Source of the DNA: Isoetes taiwanensis
Lineage: Eukaryota > Streptophyta > Lycopodiopsida > Isoetales > Isoetaceae
Assembly: GCA_021234155.1 (NCBI GenBank)
Contig: JAJEKV010000027.1
Span: 12,990,916-13,054,915 of the forward strand
DNA length: 64,000 nucleotides
Direction: 5' to 3'
Shown piece after piece: positions 31,762-43,318 of this stretch (position 1 is the stretch's first letter; the number at the start of each line of letters is the position of its first letter). The notes under the pieces were generated by a model. The model did not search any database, was not told where the DNA came from, and was given only the letters and a program-made list of their open reading frames with translations. A program made the translations under genes and the position numbers.

Positions 31762-32910
31762 ATGCCTCATGAAATAGAGGACATTCTTCAAGAAGCGCAT
31801 CAAGGGATAGGTGGAGGCCACTTTGCAGCAGACATCACAGCTAAAAAGATATTACAAGGGGGTCTATGGTGGCCCACACTTTTTAAAGACTGTTTGAATG
31901 AAGCACGCACCTGTGACATTTGCCAGCGTATAGGTAAACCTGGAGAACATAGCTACATGCCACTTACACCAATTTTACCGTTGGGTCCCTTTGAAAAATG
32001 GGGCATGGACTTTGTTGGTCCAGTAAATCCCTCTGCAGCTAGAACTAAAGCCCAATACATTTTGATTTTAACAGATTATAATACGAAATGGGCAGAGGCA
32101 AGATCTTTGAAAGATAATACCGCGTTGAGTGTGGCTAAAGTTTTATACCAACAGATCATAACACGATTTGAGTGCCCTCTTGAGCTAGTAAGTGATAGAG
32201 GTGTGCATTTTCTAAATGAGACAATTGAAACTCTTGTACGAAACTTTCTCATTACCCATCGGAAATCCACTCCTTACTACCCAAGAGCAAATGGGCAAGC
32301 GGAATCCACTAATAAAACATTGATTACAATCTTGAAAAAGATTTGTGAATCTACAAGAACAGATTGGGAACTTAAACTTCCGGCTGTATTATGGGCATAT
32401 AGGATTTGCCTACAAAAGCAGAAAAAGCCGCGGACACCATTTCAACTTACATATGGCATAGAGGCAGTTATGCCTTTTGAGTTTGTAATCCCGAGTCTTC
32501 GAATAGCAGTACAAGATAGATTGTCACTTGACAAATCAGTTGCACATAGGTTATTCCAATTGGAATCCTTGGATGAAAAACGCCAATATGCACTTTGGCA
32601 ACAACAAGTGGCTAAGCAGGCTAGAAAAGCTTGGATAGACAAGAAACAGAAGAAGAAAAATTTCAATAAGGGTGACAAAGTTCTATTATATGACTCTAGA
32701 TACAAGCAACATCCAGGAAAACTGAAAATCAGATGGTTAGGTCCTTTTTTAATTCATCATGTAAACGACAATGGCTCGGTACATTTAGCAGATTTGGAAG
32801 GACATATATTACCTTTAATTGTAAATGGTAGCAGGTTAAAGAAATACATGGAGAAACCTACCATTAATGTCCACAGGGCCATGCGCCAATCCCAAAGCAA
32901 AGATGCCTAG
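31762..32910 (+). CDS. Stand-alone Ty3/gypsy integrase
   Basis: An uninterrupted frame of 382 codons holding a nearly complete integrase. It has a zinc finger (H...GGH...CDICQRIGK), the catalytic core with FEKWGMDFVGP (Asp), LVSDRGVHF (Asp) and YYPRANGQAESTNK (Glu), then the usual AVLWAYR and TPFQLTYG blocks and a C-terminal SH3-like part (GDKVLLYDSR, KLKIRWLGPF). It resembles integrases of a Tat-like, chromodomain-lacking gypsy group. No RT or RNase H lies upstream, and no LTR is seen. Upstream in-frame codons are broken by stops, so it is a 5'-truncated remnant that happens to keep an open integrase. Confidence 0.85.
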   Translation: MPHEIEDILQEAHQGIGGGHFAADITAKKILQGGLWWPTLFKDCLNEARTCDICQRIGKPGEHSYMPLTPILPLGPFEKWGMDFVGPVNPSAARTKAQYILILTDYNTKWAEARSLKDNTALSVAKVLYQQIITRFECPLELVSDRGVHFLNETIETLVRNFLITHRKSTPYYPRANGQAESTNKTLITILKKICESTRTDWELKLPAVLWAYRICLQKQKKPRTPFQLTYGIEAVMPFEFVIPSLRIAVQDRLSLDKSVAHRLFQLESLDEKRQYALWQQQVAKQARKAWIDKKQKKKNFNKGDKVLLYDSRYKQHPGKLKIRWLGPFLIHHVNDNGSVHLADLEGHILPLIVNGSRLKKYMEKPTINVHRAMRQSQSKDA

Positions 32911-33073
32911 CAATTACCTTATACTTGTGGGAATGGCAAGAAACCATGTTTCAGCCACACTTCTATAGGAAACTCAAACGAGCACACCATGCAAACGCCA
33001 TTTTGCGCTTAATCATGACACCAATACCTGGTGGAGTGATAATTGCATAAACGTTTATCCTAATGATGATTTT

Positions 33074-34583
33074 ATGGAGGCTACGCATTATATTGAATTC
33101 TGGTCTCCACATAAAATCCTACTCTGCTTTGGCAAGGGTCCAAACCATGCCGTAAGACATAGATATATGCGATTTAAACTTGAACGTGAGCAGGTTCTAA
33201 ATAGGTATCTTTTAAAACAAAGAAGTTGGGCACATCAAATTCAAGGGAAAACTGAAAACAGAATTCTTTTTAAAAATAATATTAAAAGAGACATTGTGTT
33301 GTCTTGTACCACGGTTGAAAATGTAACTCATTCAAAAAATCAGATATTGTTCTGGCTGAATTTGCTTAGAATGTTCTTTTCTAGAATCATGCAGGCTGTT
33401 CATGACCTTTATGTGGTAAAAAATCAGAAAGTTCAAACTGGAAATTTTCTCAAGAATATCTTCTCATTTCTGACAATGTCTTTCCAATTGTTCCAGGATA
33501 AAACTCCAAGTTCAATCTCTATCCTTGATGGGGTTCTTGAGGAGCAAGTTGCATTAGCAAGCAATCATGATACACCCCGGACTGATTTTGTGTCTCCCAA
33601 GCCAACCTTCTTTGAACGGAAGCAAGATCTTCTCAAACGCAATGAAGAATTATTCAGTGAGATGCTTGAGAGTTGCAGATGCAAAGTAAGGCCATGGCTG
33701 ATTTAGAAAGTCAAATCACATGTGTGGAACGCCAAAATTCTGAGTTCCAAATAGAAATCCCGCAGAAGACTGATCAATACAAGGATTTGCTAGCCAAATA
33801 TGATGTTTTGGCTTTGGATCATTTTAATATGAAAAAGCAAAATGCTACAGGTACAAATGACCATTTTGAAAAACAGAAAAACTTGCTCAAGGAGCGAACA
33901 AAAATGCTTATCCAAAAGCTCCAGAATCTGACCCAAGGGAATCAAACTCTTACGCACCAACTTACGATGAACAATGAAGCTTTATCAAGCTATCAGAATG
34001 CTAATGATGATCACCCTTTGCATTTACAGGAATCACTAAACTTTGATCTATGTATCACCGTAGGCTTGATTGGAGTACAAGCGACCAGCAAGGGCTTTGC
34101 AATTGGGCTGTCATACCAGGTTCTTCTTGGGCAACGGAAAAGAATACAGTTCAAAATTTGAAGAACTTCATTGCCACTGCGCAAAACGGTCCAGACCTTA
34201 CTATTTACAAGCAAGCAGCTTATTGTCAATTGCTGGTTACAATACTTGAAAGCAATGCTAGCAGCAAGGAGCCCCTCATGAACATCGATCCTAATCGATC
34301 GTGTAAACCAACAATGATGGACACGACACTGTTTCTGAAAATCAGCCACATGCCTTCTGAATATATCAAAGTTTTTGAGTCAATGGCTAAGGAGAACTTC
34401 CTGATCCAAGCAAACAGCGCATATTATGACACAAGTATGGCAGTACATGGTGCTAGAAAGAAGCAAATCTATCTTTTCAATAAGCATTGCCGCAAGTATC
34501 GCATCTGCCAATCCAAGGATCCAAAGGCTTGTGTGGATCCTATGCTCCACACAAAAAAGGGGGGAGCAGAATATGATAAATAG
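33074..34583 (+). pseudogene. Coiled-coil ORF0 upstream of the LINE
   Basis: Three frames (33074-33706, 33673-34161, 34050-34583) join into about 500 residues with two frameshifts, near 33690 and 34050. The middle shows coiled-coil character (DLESQITCVERQNSEFQ, KERTKMLIQKLQNLTQ). The end is Lys/Cys-containing (RKKQIYLFNKHCRKYRICQ). It stops at TAG 34581-34583, overlapping the ATG of LINE ORF1 (34573) by 11 bases. I recognise no family. It could be an extra 5' ORF of the LINE or a relic of the gypsy element upstream. Confidence 0.4.
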
Positions 34584-36246
34584 GATCCAAGACCTTGACT
34601 TACTGCTTTACCAGATGATCCGAGTCAAATCTGGGCACTCTAAGGATGATTGTTGTAGCCTCAAGAACCAAATCTTTAAGAAATCGATGACTGACCTACT
34701 CCAGACGACCAAGGACCTGGCAGAGGACCTAGAACTCATGGAATGGAAATCCAAAGCTACTTTTCGACTGGTTCGAGTATGGGAGAGGGCGGATGACCAC
34801 AAGATAATTGAATTCAAGGAAAAATTCAAAGAGGATCTGTCCTTGATAGCTGCAGAGGAACTAAAGAATGTGAAAGTAGATTATGATACAGTCATGCACA
34901 AACTTGAACCAACCAAAAAGTGCATGATCAGTGACAGCAATGGCTACTTCAACCCCCGAGATGCAGGAGAATGCCCTTGTCCCAACTGCAAAAAGGTAGT
35001 CAGCCTCAACTTGGACAAACAGTCAACCAAGATCTCAGATTCCAAGCTTAAGTCAAAGATCCCAACTATGGGCAAGTATGACAAACTAAATGGTACGTCC
35101 CCTTCTTTCAAAAATGTTCTTTTAAACTCTGATTGGGGGGTGAAAAGTAATAAAAAACAGGAAAATGACACTTACACTAAGGGGTCTCAGGTTGATCCTT
35201 ATCTTTTTGCTATTAAGGATAATGAGGCTAAAGTAAAATACTCTGCTAATGGTATCATGGTTCATTTTCCTGCTAAATGTCCTAACATTAATGAGGTTAA
35301 GCATTGGTTTAACAGAGCCATTAATATTCCTATTCTTTCTATCCTCAGAATGGACTCTAAAACCTACCAAATCTTATGCAGAGATAGTAATCACAGAAAG
35401 ATCATGCTCACTAGAAAAATTTCTTCCATAGCAAACTGCCCGGTGTAAATCATGGATTGGAATCCCCTCTATATCCCGGGCAATTTTTCTGGTGTTGCCA
35501 CCACCACGTGGGTCTCCTGCCCGAACCTGCCCCCGAACTTTTGGACTCATAATCATCTTACAGCAATTGGGGGCTGTCTGGGGGAAGTTATTGAAATCTC
35601 AATTCCTCAAACTGACTTCCCCTCTATCTGCATTCTGAAAGAAATTGATTCTGACTGGGATAAATACATTGGCACCAGGATTGATGAAGACATCTTTTTA
35701 GATGTTGTTATCAAGTACTCCAAAATTCCTGTCATGAAGGAATATAAGGAAGAAAAACCCCCCCTTGACAAAGGAAAGGCCCCAATGCACCCCCCCCAAC
35801 CTAAAAAGGTTTGGGTTCAGAAAAAACCCAACAGCAGCAAGAAAGAGGAAGAGGAAGATCTCTGCAAAAAAGGGGAAACAAGCAAACAAAAAAATGACAA
35901 TCCTATAAACATCATCCCTCTTATGATATGCTATGATAGCAATGTGGATAATATTGAAGATAGGGAAAATAATGTGATCATTGAGGAGAGTGAAGAGATT
36001 AAGGAAGATAAAGCTTTAGCTACAACAGGTGAAGTTTTGGAAGAAATTCACTATGTTTATGATAGTGAACATTCTGAACAGCATTTCCTAGAGCAGGTGA
36101 TTGAAAGGGATTTAGACAAAGAAGATGAAAAAGGCTCCTGGGAACTGATCACATCTAATAGAAAAAAGAGAAATAAAAAACAAACCTTTGAAGTCTCAAG
36201 GAGAAGTTCAAGGGCCCAAAAAAAAACGGATTTTTATGGATATTAA
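34573..36246 (+). CDS. LINE ORF1 (RNA-binding, DUF4283-like)
   Basis: 557 codons from ATG 34573 with one in-frame TAA (35446-35448), directly followed by ATG 35452 in the same frame. The N-terminal part is helical and charged. A CPCPNC motif sits near residue 137. The DUF4283-like fold spans the stop (HFPAKCPNINEVKHWFN..., then MDWNPLYIPGNF, WVSCPNLPPNFWT). The C-terminal part is acidic then basic (RKKRNKKQ). In plant L1-type LINEs ORF1 binds the element RNA. It overlaps ORF2 by 11 bases (ATG 36236, stop 36244-36246). Confidence 0.75.
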
Positions 36247-37015
36247 CCTTAGATGTGTATCTTGGAACCTCCAAGGTATTAATTCGAATGTCAAACGAGA
36301 TAGGCTCAAAGTTTGTATCTCCTCTATTAATGCTGATATGATTTTTTTCCAGGAACATAAGCTTCATGATGATGATTTTGACAGACTTATTGCTAACACC
36401 CTTCCTCCTAGTTTTAAACTTTGGGCTATTAGAGCAAACAATAGTTCTGCAGGTATTTCCATAGCTTGGAAAAACAGTTTAAATATCTCCAACATTCAGA
36501 TGATGCATGGCAACTGTGGGAGATGGCAAATTCTCCATGGAGATCTCGGAACCAAAAGGTTTGCTTTTGTTAACATTTATGCTCATAACCAACCTGGTGA
36601 GAGAAGTCCTATGTGGAACACAATTAGAAATAGCTTAGCTAACATCCCTTATGATAAATGCATTCTTGCTGGTGACTTTAACATGGTCACTCATGATTTT
36701 ATGAGGAGTACTAATTTTAGACCTCTCCTCAATCAAGAGCAGAATTCTTGGGGGCACCTTACCTCCATGCATGATCTTAAACTGGTTAGAACCCAACCAA
36801 ATACTTTCAGCTGGTTTAATCAGAGAATTGATGACCCCATCCATTGCCTTCATGACCGGTTTTATGTCAGTGAGAATCTTTGGAACCAATGTGACAGGGT
36901 TTCAAATTTAAATGGCTACACAATCTCTGACCACTTTCCCCAGTTGCTGGAAATAAGAGGGGACACTTCAAATGCCAAGAGAAAATCCTACTTCAAGTTA
37001 AATGTCTCTTCTTGA
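36236..37015 (+). CDS. LINE ORF2, endonuclease part
   Basis: Starts MDINLRCVSWNLQGINS and continues as an APE-type endonuclease: MIFFQEHKL (catalytic Glu), AFVNIYAHNQ, CILAGDFNMV (Asp/Asn), FSWFNQR, and ISDHFPQL (catalytic Asp-His). It nicks target DNA to prime reverse transcription. The start at 36236 is preferred over 36188 because it matches the family start. The frame ends at TGA 37013-37015 after a one-base shift near 37000; reading continues in another frame from ATG 37002. Confidence 0.85.
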   Translation: MDINLRCVSWNLQGINSNVKRDRLKVCISSINADMIFFQEHKLHDDDFDRLIANTLPPSFKLWAIRANNSSAGISIAWKNSLNISNIQMMHGNCGRWQILHGDLGTKRFAFVNIYAHNQPGERSPMWNTIRNSLANIPYDKCILAGDFNMVTHDFMRSTNFRPLLNQEQNSWGHLTSMHDLKLVRTQPNTFSWFNQRIDDPIHCLHDRFYVSENLWNQCDRVSNLNGYTISDHFPQLLEIRGDTSNAKRKSYFKLNVSS

Positions 37016-39899
37016 CCAGCCCACTTTTATTCAAGAGTTTGAACAGGTTTATAGGAAGACCCCTAAACCTAGAAATTAGTTTGGATGGATGGAATGGTGG
37101 GTGAAAGCTGCCAAAAATATAAAAAACTGGCTCAAAGTCTGGGGCAAGCAAATTTATAATCAAGAAAAGCAGCACCTGATGGATTTGAGAACTCAACTCC
37201 AGCAAACCCCCTTGGATCAGCAAGAGAATATAAAAATTCAAGTTGAAAGAGAAGAACTCAAAATTGCTAAAGGTTGGCGGCTAAAAGCTAAAATCAGGGA
37301 ACTAAAGGATGATGAGAGGAGTAATTCCAAATATTTTTTCATCAAGGCCAAAGGTAGAACTAAGAGAAACCAGATCTACAGTGTAAAGGTCAATGGCAAC
37401 CCCATCTCTGATGACAAAGATCTGAAACAGGCTGCTACAGATCACTTTGTGACAATAATGGGATCCTCTCCTACTGCCATGGAAGAGGATATTGACAATT
37501 TCATTCAGATTCAAAGATCTATCCAAGATGAGCAGAATGAAGGTATGAATGCTCCTTTTATCATGGAAGAATTGTGGGCAAACGTTTCAGATATGGAAAA
37601 TGGTAAGACTCCGGGTCCTGATGCACTCCCAGTAGAATTTTTTAAAAAAACTTGGAATATTATTGGAAATGATATTACTAATGTGTGTAATGAGTTCTTA
37701 CTTCTCAGGAATCTGGACTGCAGAATCAATACCAGCTTTATTTCCCTGATTCCCAAAATTGATGAGCCTGAAACTTTCTCTGATTTTAGACCTATATCCC
37801 TCACCAATGTTATTTACAAAATCATCTCTGCTACCATAGCTTCTAGACTGAAACCTATTCTGGATCTTACTATTTCCAACACTCAAAGTGCCTACCTAAA
37901 GGATAGATCCATTTTAGATAATGTAGCCACTGCTATCATAGGCATGCATTGGGCCAAAGAAACTAAACAGGACATTGCCTTGCTCAAGCTGGATATCACC
38001 AAGGCTTTTGACACGGTTAGCTGGAACTTCCTCTTCAAATGTTGTCAAAAGATGGGGTTCTCCCAAGAAGTGATAAGTATCTTTCAAGCCATCCTTCACA
38101 ATTCAAGATCCTCGGTTCTGATCAATGGGGAATGCAGCCCCTTCTTCGAGATAAAGAGAGGAGTAAAGCAAGGTTGTCCTCTTGCCCCTTTTCTATTTCT
38201 TATAATTATGGAAGCCTTGAATTGTGCCTTCAAAAAAGCTGATCAGGAGAAGAGAATTGTGGGACTTAAACTCCCCGGTAATCAGGATGCATGTTTTTTC
38301 CTTAATGCTCACTTTGCAGATGATACCTTTCTTTTTGTCACTATGAAAGAGAACTCCATCACAAACACTCAAACTGTTCTCCAAGATTTCGGCAACTGCT
38401 CGGGGTGTAAGATCAACCCTATCAAGTCCAAGCTCATAGCAAGAGATCAGGTAAAGGGGCAGCAGACTGCTCAAACCCTTGGCTGTGAGTATCTCTCTCC
38501 AATTACAAAGTCCAAAATCTTGGGTATTCCTTTTGCTTTAAGGACCAATGCTAGTGATCTCTGGGGGGACATTATTGAGAAGTTCCATAGAAAGGCGGAT
38601 CTTTTAAACAGTAAATATCTGTCCAAAAATGGAAGAGCTATCTTAGCCAACTCGGTCATTTCTTCTTCTCATGTCTACCAGTCTTCCATCCTTTTGGCCC
38701 CCAAAAAGGTCACTTCTAGGCTCCAAGGCATTTTGGGTAGATTTATTGCTAGTGGTGGAAGTAATAGAACCTGGATTCCAGTTTCCATGAAAGAGTGCAT
38801 GAAGAAGAGGAAGCATGGTGGTCTTGGAGTTCTGGATATTGAGAAACAAGGGCTGGCCCTGGCAGCTAAATACATTTATAGAGCGGGCCACAATGAGATT
38901 AACCACCCTGTGTCTGAGCTAATTAATCACTATCTTGTTAAGTGTAAACCCTTTGGGTGGAGAAATGTGAACATGCATCTCCCTGACAGTCTATTCTTTG
39001 AGTTTAAGGTGCCCAATAATACTCCTGGAATCATTAAAAAATGGATTAGAGCCTGGAAGGCAGTCAGCAGGATGTATTCTTGGAAGGAAGGCCTTTCTAA
39101 AGACCAAACAATCTTTTGGAATCCCTCTCTTATTTTAAATAACCCTGACATCTGCTTGGCTATGCACTTCCCTATTCAGTGCAAAAGATGGTCAGAAAGA
39201 GGCATCACTCACATTTCTCATCTGTTTAATGATGTGGGCTTTATAGAATTTCAGAATTCAGTTCTTGCAGATATGGGTGAAGACCATGAGAGACTCTACC
39301 AGGCCATAAGAAGATGCCTTGATGAAGGAGATTGGCACAACCAAGAAACCCAATGGCATATCAATGGTATTTCAGGTTACAGGGTTAAAAATGCATACAG
39401 ATTTTTGACAAGGAGATACACCATCTCTATTCACACCAAATGGGATATCACTGAGGAGAGATGTATGGCAAATCTAAAATTCATGTGGAACTCTCCTATT
39501 AACCCCAAAATTAAGGCCTTTATGTGGCAACTTTGGCACAAGGCTTTAGCCACCAATGCTAAAAGATTTAGACTGAACATGGCTGCCTCTAACTTATGTG
39601 AGAGATGTTTACAGGAAGCTGAAGATGAAAATCACCTGTTCAAGAACTGTTTATGGGCCGAGTGGGTACTCGAGCTGGCTGCTGAGGAATTCCAAATCCC
39701 CAACCTGTCCTCTACCCCTCTGGTTGAGATTCTCTTTCCTAATGATCCTCAGGACTGGAGAATATACATCCTACTCTGGAGGATCTGGAAAGCAAGGAAC
39801 TCGATCGTATTTGACCAAGAGATTATCTGGCCAATTGCAGTGATCAAGCAAACGAAATATGATATCTCTTGGATAAGAGAGATTTTCTCAATTCACTAA
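37002..39899 (+). CDS. LINE ORF2, reverse transcriptase and zf-RVT
   Basis: 966 codons from ATG 37002 with one in-frame TAG (37077-37079); the open part from 37089 alone is 936 codons. RT blocks are all present: KTPGPDALPVEFFKK, FRPISLTNVIYKI, LLKLDITKAFDTVSW, RGVKQGCPLAP, and the catalytic HFADDTFLF. The C-terminal region has the plant zf-RVT pattern (KIKAFMWQLWHKAL..., LCERCLQEAEDENHLFKNC, W). No RNase H follows. Only one shift and one stop separate it from an intact ORF2, so this is among the youngest elements here. Confidence 0.93.
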
Positions 39900-39987
39900 C
39901 TGTTTTTTGTCTCTTTGATCTATAGGTAACATTCTTATTGCACAGAAGAAGCTAAACTGGAGTCGGATTAATCTCGGGGTAAATGCC

Positions 39988-40248
39988 ATGTGGCTGGACC
40001 AGTTCGGAGCCATCCCAACAGATTATCATGGTGACCACTGTCATTGCGACTGTTCATGCTTCCAAAGCCTGGACGCCAGAAGAGGACTTATTTGTGAAGC
40101 AATAGACCAATCAGGTCGTTTCAATCCATCTAAATGTCAACTATGCAGCTGCCCGTTCTGTTCATTTATCTCTGCTACAAAAGGATTGGGTCGAAAAGAC
40201 AAAAGGAAAATTGGAGAAGCATCAGAATCTGCCAATACAGGAAACTGA
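39988..40248 (+). CDS. Cys/His-rich small ORF 3' of LINE ORF2
   Basis: 86 codons from ATG 39988; the frame is open from about 39922 (NILIAQKKLNWSRINLGVNA precedes). It has dense metal-ligand-like residues: HGDHCHCDCSCF and later CQLCSCPFC, then a basic end. It lies in a different frame from ORF2, 89 bases after its stop and inside the LINE 3' region (poly-A at 40467-40478). It could be a small third ORF or a captured exon. I do not recognise the family. Confidence 0.4.
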   Translation: MWLDQFGAIPTDYHGDHCHCDCSCFQSLDARRGLICEAIDQSGRFNPSKCQLCSCPFCSFISATKGLGRKDKRKIGEASESANTGN

Positions 40249-40478
40249 AATCAGACTTTTTGACAAAAACTATATTTTAGATATTCTCAGCTTTTAAAGT
40301 CTCATATGACACTGAATGCAGTATTTTAGCCTTAGATCTTTTCCTAGAATCTAAAAGCTATATCAATGGGTTAATCACTTCCCAGAACAAAAAAGTTGAT
40401 TTTTTGTACTCATATATACATATGTATCTCTATGTATAACTTATTAATACAAATATAGCCTTCAATAAAAAAAAAAAA

Positions 40479-41663
40479 GACAAAATTGTTGACCAACAAG
40501 ACGATCCTAGAGAAGATTCTGAAAATGAGCCATCAGACTATGCCAATCACTACAAAAGACGGCGTAGAAGCTCTGCAGCTAAAAATGAGAAGTCCTTGAT
40601 CGAAGATAAAAAGTAAGGTCAGGGACCTTCAAGACTTATTTAAAGGTTCAACGTTTTCATATTAATGTGTTGTTTTATATATTGAAGAAGCCAAAAAAAT
40701 TATAAAAGTGAAAAATAAAAAAAAAGGCAAATGGGAATTGATTTTCCGTGAGACAATAGTGAAGAGTTTTTGCAAAGGCTTTGGCAAGAAGCTCGATGGA
40801 GGTTAATGCTGCTACGTGGAGGCAGTTGCAAGGAAAAGCGGTGGTGTTCCATGGTCTTGGGAAAGTTCTAGAAGTTTCTGGAGCGGTTCCAGCATCGTGG
40901 GAGCAGTTTGGGAACGGATTTGGCACCAGGGTTGTGACCTATTTAAGGTCTGAATATGTATGTAAAAGAGAGCTTGTGAGAGAGGATTATATGCTGTTGT
41001 ATTACCTTGTCTATTGTTGAATGGAAATCATGCTCATTTGCCCAATTGTGCCTCGATGTTTACATTATTCCTTGCAATTTTGGTGTTTGTAAGCATGACT
41101 TTCACATCACAAGCTATGATGAAATGGTTGTGAGCTGTTTATAATAAGCATAACTCAGATCCTCACATCCATACATGTTACATTTGCATGCATTTCAGAA
41201 TTGAGCTATGATGGATATATTAACAATGGAAGATGTGGAGGCTATCTTTGAGAGTATTCCGGTAAGTCTTAGCTATGTAATGATTCCAGTTTTCATGATT
41301 GTGCTTTTCTCTTGTGTATGGTAAGAGGGTGAGAGACTCTTAACATCAACCTTAGATCCCAATTATAACTACCATAAGTTCACTAGATCTTGCCAACTCA
41401 ACATCAAATCTAGGCCATCTAAACTCCTTGCAACTACCATGCTCTTCCAGATTCATGGCACATCATCAGAATGCAACGATTGAAAATATTTCTTAAAGAC
41501 TTTAATACTCCTTGAAGTCCATAGGTTCCACTTCAGTACATCATAAATGCTTCCTCCACAATATTTGCATACATGCAAATATAGTTAAGATAAAACACAC
41601 GACATGGCCTTCTTCAAACATACCTCGATAAATGTATAATCTATATCTATCTATATCTATCTA
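40479..41663 (+). other. Host-like DNA with a possible short exon
   Basis: 41199-41261 is bounded by TTTCAG and GGTAAGT, good splice signals, and its frame reads DILTMEDVEAIFESIP when started at the second ATG. Another hydrophilic open piece lies at 40480-40610 (DDPREDSENEPSDYANHYKRRRR), and an open frame of 79 codons at 40781-41020 without motifs. I do not recognise the gene(s); this may be the DNA into which the LINE inserted. Confidence 0.3.
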
Positions 41664-42923
41664 TCTATATATAGTAATAAAGGAGTTTTGGGATAATCTG
41701 TGCACAGCATCTCGGCCGTAGATTTTGTTGTTTTCGCAACTTCCATTTGGGGCCGTCTAATAGGTAGTTATTATTTTTAGCCAAGATTGATAGGATGCCT
41801 TTTGGTCGATTTCGAGAAAAAAATGGGGATACGAAAAACAACAGTGATTACATGATTCTGCCCTCCCACCGACCGTCTCTCTGCCTGTGTTTCCCATTTC
41901 TATCACCTTCTGGTTTTCCTTGTGCCTTGGCGGCTTCACCCCTTTTTGTTTTCTTCCATTTTTTAGGTTTCTTGCTGGTTCGTTTGGGCCGCCCCAAGTT
42001 AGCCTGCGCCACTTCCGGCCATGCGAGACTAAGAGAAAAACCGCAAACCATTTTGCACAATCGACTGGAGTATTTTCTTAGAAAGGTGTGCAATGAATAA
42101 TCGTTTGCCAAAGAGTCTCTTAGGTATGCAAAATAGAAGTCGGACTTGAAAGAAGGTTTATCTGCAGCGGGGATGCAGAAGGTTTTTCTTGTGAAACGGC
42201 AAAGCAGAAAGGTTTTTCTTCTGCACATTTCACCTGTCGCTCTGCTTGGCGACCCTTTTTTGTTGTTTCAGTTTTGTTTATCCATGAACTGATATTTTAT
42301 TTTCAATGCAGTAAGGGCTTGCAGTTAATTCCAACTTTGGAAGTGTTGCATATGAAGAATACACAGCTCTTTTGAAATTCGAAATGGAAATTTCTTCTAA
42401 TCTTGAGCCTATCTCAATGCATACGTTCTATTCTATTGACTAAAAGTATGTTTTTGAAATGCTCGATCGATTGTACTAAGCATCCTGAGGAAGGTCGTTT
42501 ACACTGGTTTCTGTCGATGACCATGGAGATATTTGCATTATTTCTCTTTGAATTGCTGGCAACAGTTTTCTATCTGCTGATTTGAGAAACCCAACCCTTC
42601 CACAGGAATATGGCAGCATCGAGAAAAGAAAAAAAAGGATTATGCAGAGTTAGATTTTTTAACCGCTTTATGATGTCTTCTGTGTTTCGAGGTCCAGCAT
42701 GGGATGCGGACTGGACCATTCTGAAGTTGAAGGCCCCTGATTTTTCTGTTTGCCTTTGCAACGTGGTCTCTGCACATGTTTCTATCAGAAAACTTCGCAA
42801 ATTCAGATATGTATCCACCTTGAGCCTTGGGATCAGTGTCGGTAGACAGATTGAGCAGCATTTTCTTCTACGTCGGAGTCTCCTTATTGTACAAGCCTTT
42901 CTCCTGTCTTCGAATCGTTAAGC

Positions 42924-43318
42924 ATGAATGCGGTGAGACTTTTAAATATGGGATATATGAGACATGTTCGTGCATATGGTATTCAATTCAAAGAAGGGTC
43001 TGACAGAATAGGAGTCTATGCTGCAAAAGATATTCTAGACATTCAGAAGCCAAGGATGCATATTTTGCTATACCTCTGATATGTACAAACAGAGCATGTG
43101 AATATGGTACCTGTAGAATAAAAATTTCGTAGTTTAACTTTAGCCCATTTCATTCATTCTGGTAGCTTGTTTAATTTGTTTCGTAAATACAGACTATTAT
43201 GGAGATACCAATGGAGCTTATGATTATAGTGAGCGAGAAGCCTCCATGGACGTTTTCTCCTGATATTGTGCCACTTGGTCACCCAATATTCGATGTCATT
43301 AATTCGACAAATCCAGAG
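42924..43318 (+). pseudogene. SET-domain plastid protein fragment (pTAC14-like), two exons
   Basis: Exon 1 (42924-43054) encodes YMRHVRAYGIQFKEGSDRIG then VYAAKDILDIQKPR. Exon 2 (43193-43318), preceded by ACAG and followed by GT, encodes TIMEIPMELMIIVSEKPPW then FSPDIVPLGHPIFDVINSTNP. This matches the N-terminal SET region of plant pTAC14-like methyltransferase-family proteins as I remember it. The donor after exon 1 is GA rather than GT, and the rest of the protein is missing. Carried inside Helitron 1, so a captured fragment is the best reading. Confidence in the family name is moderate. Confidence 0.55.

Larger units (their letters stand above)
33074..40478 (+). mobile_element. L1-type plant LINE, nearly intact
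   Basis: ORF1 (34573-36246), ORF2 (36236-39899, one shift), possible ORF0 and ORF3, and a 3' end with AATAAA and a 12-nt poly-A (40467-40478). The 5' boundary is uncertain: 34573 is the safe minimum, 33074 if ORF0 belongs. I could not find a matching target duplication to GACAAAATTGTTGACC after the tail. Confidence 0.8.
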
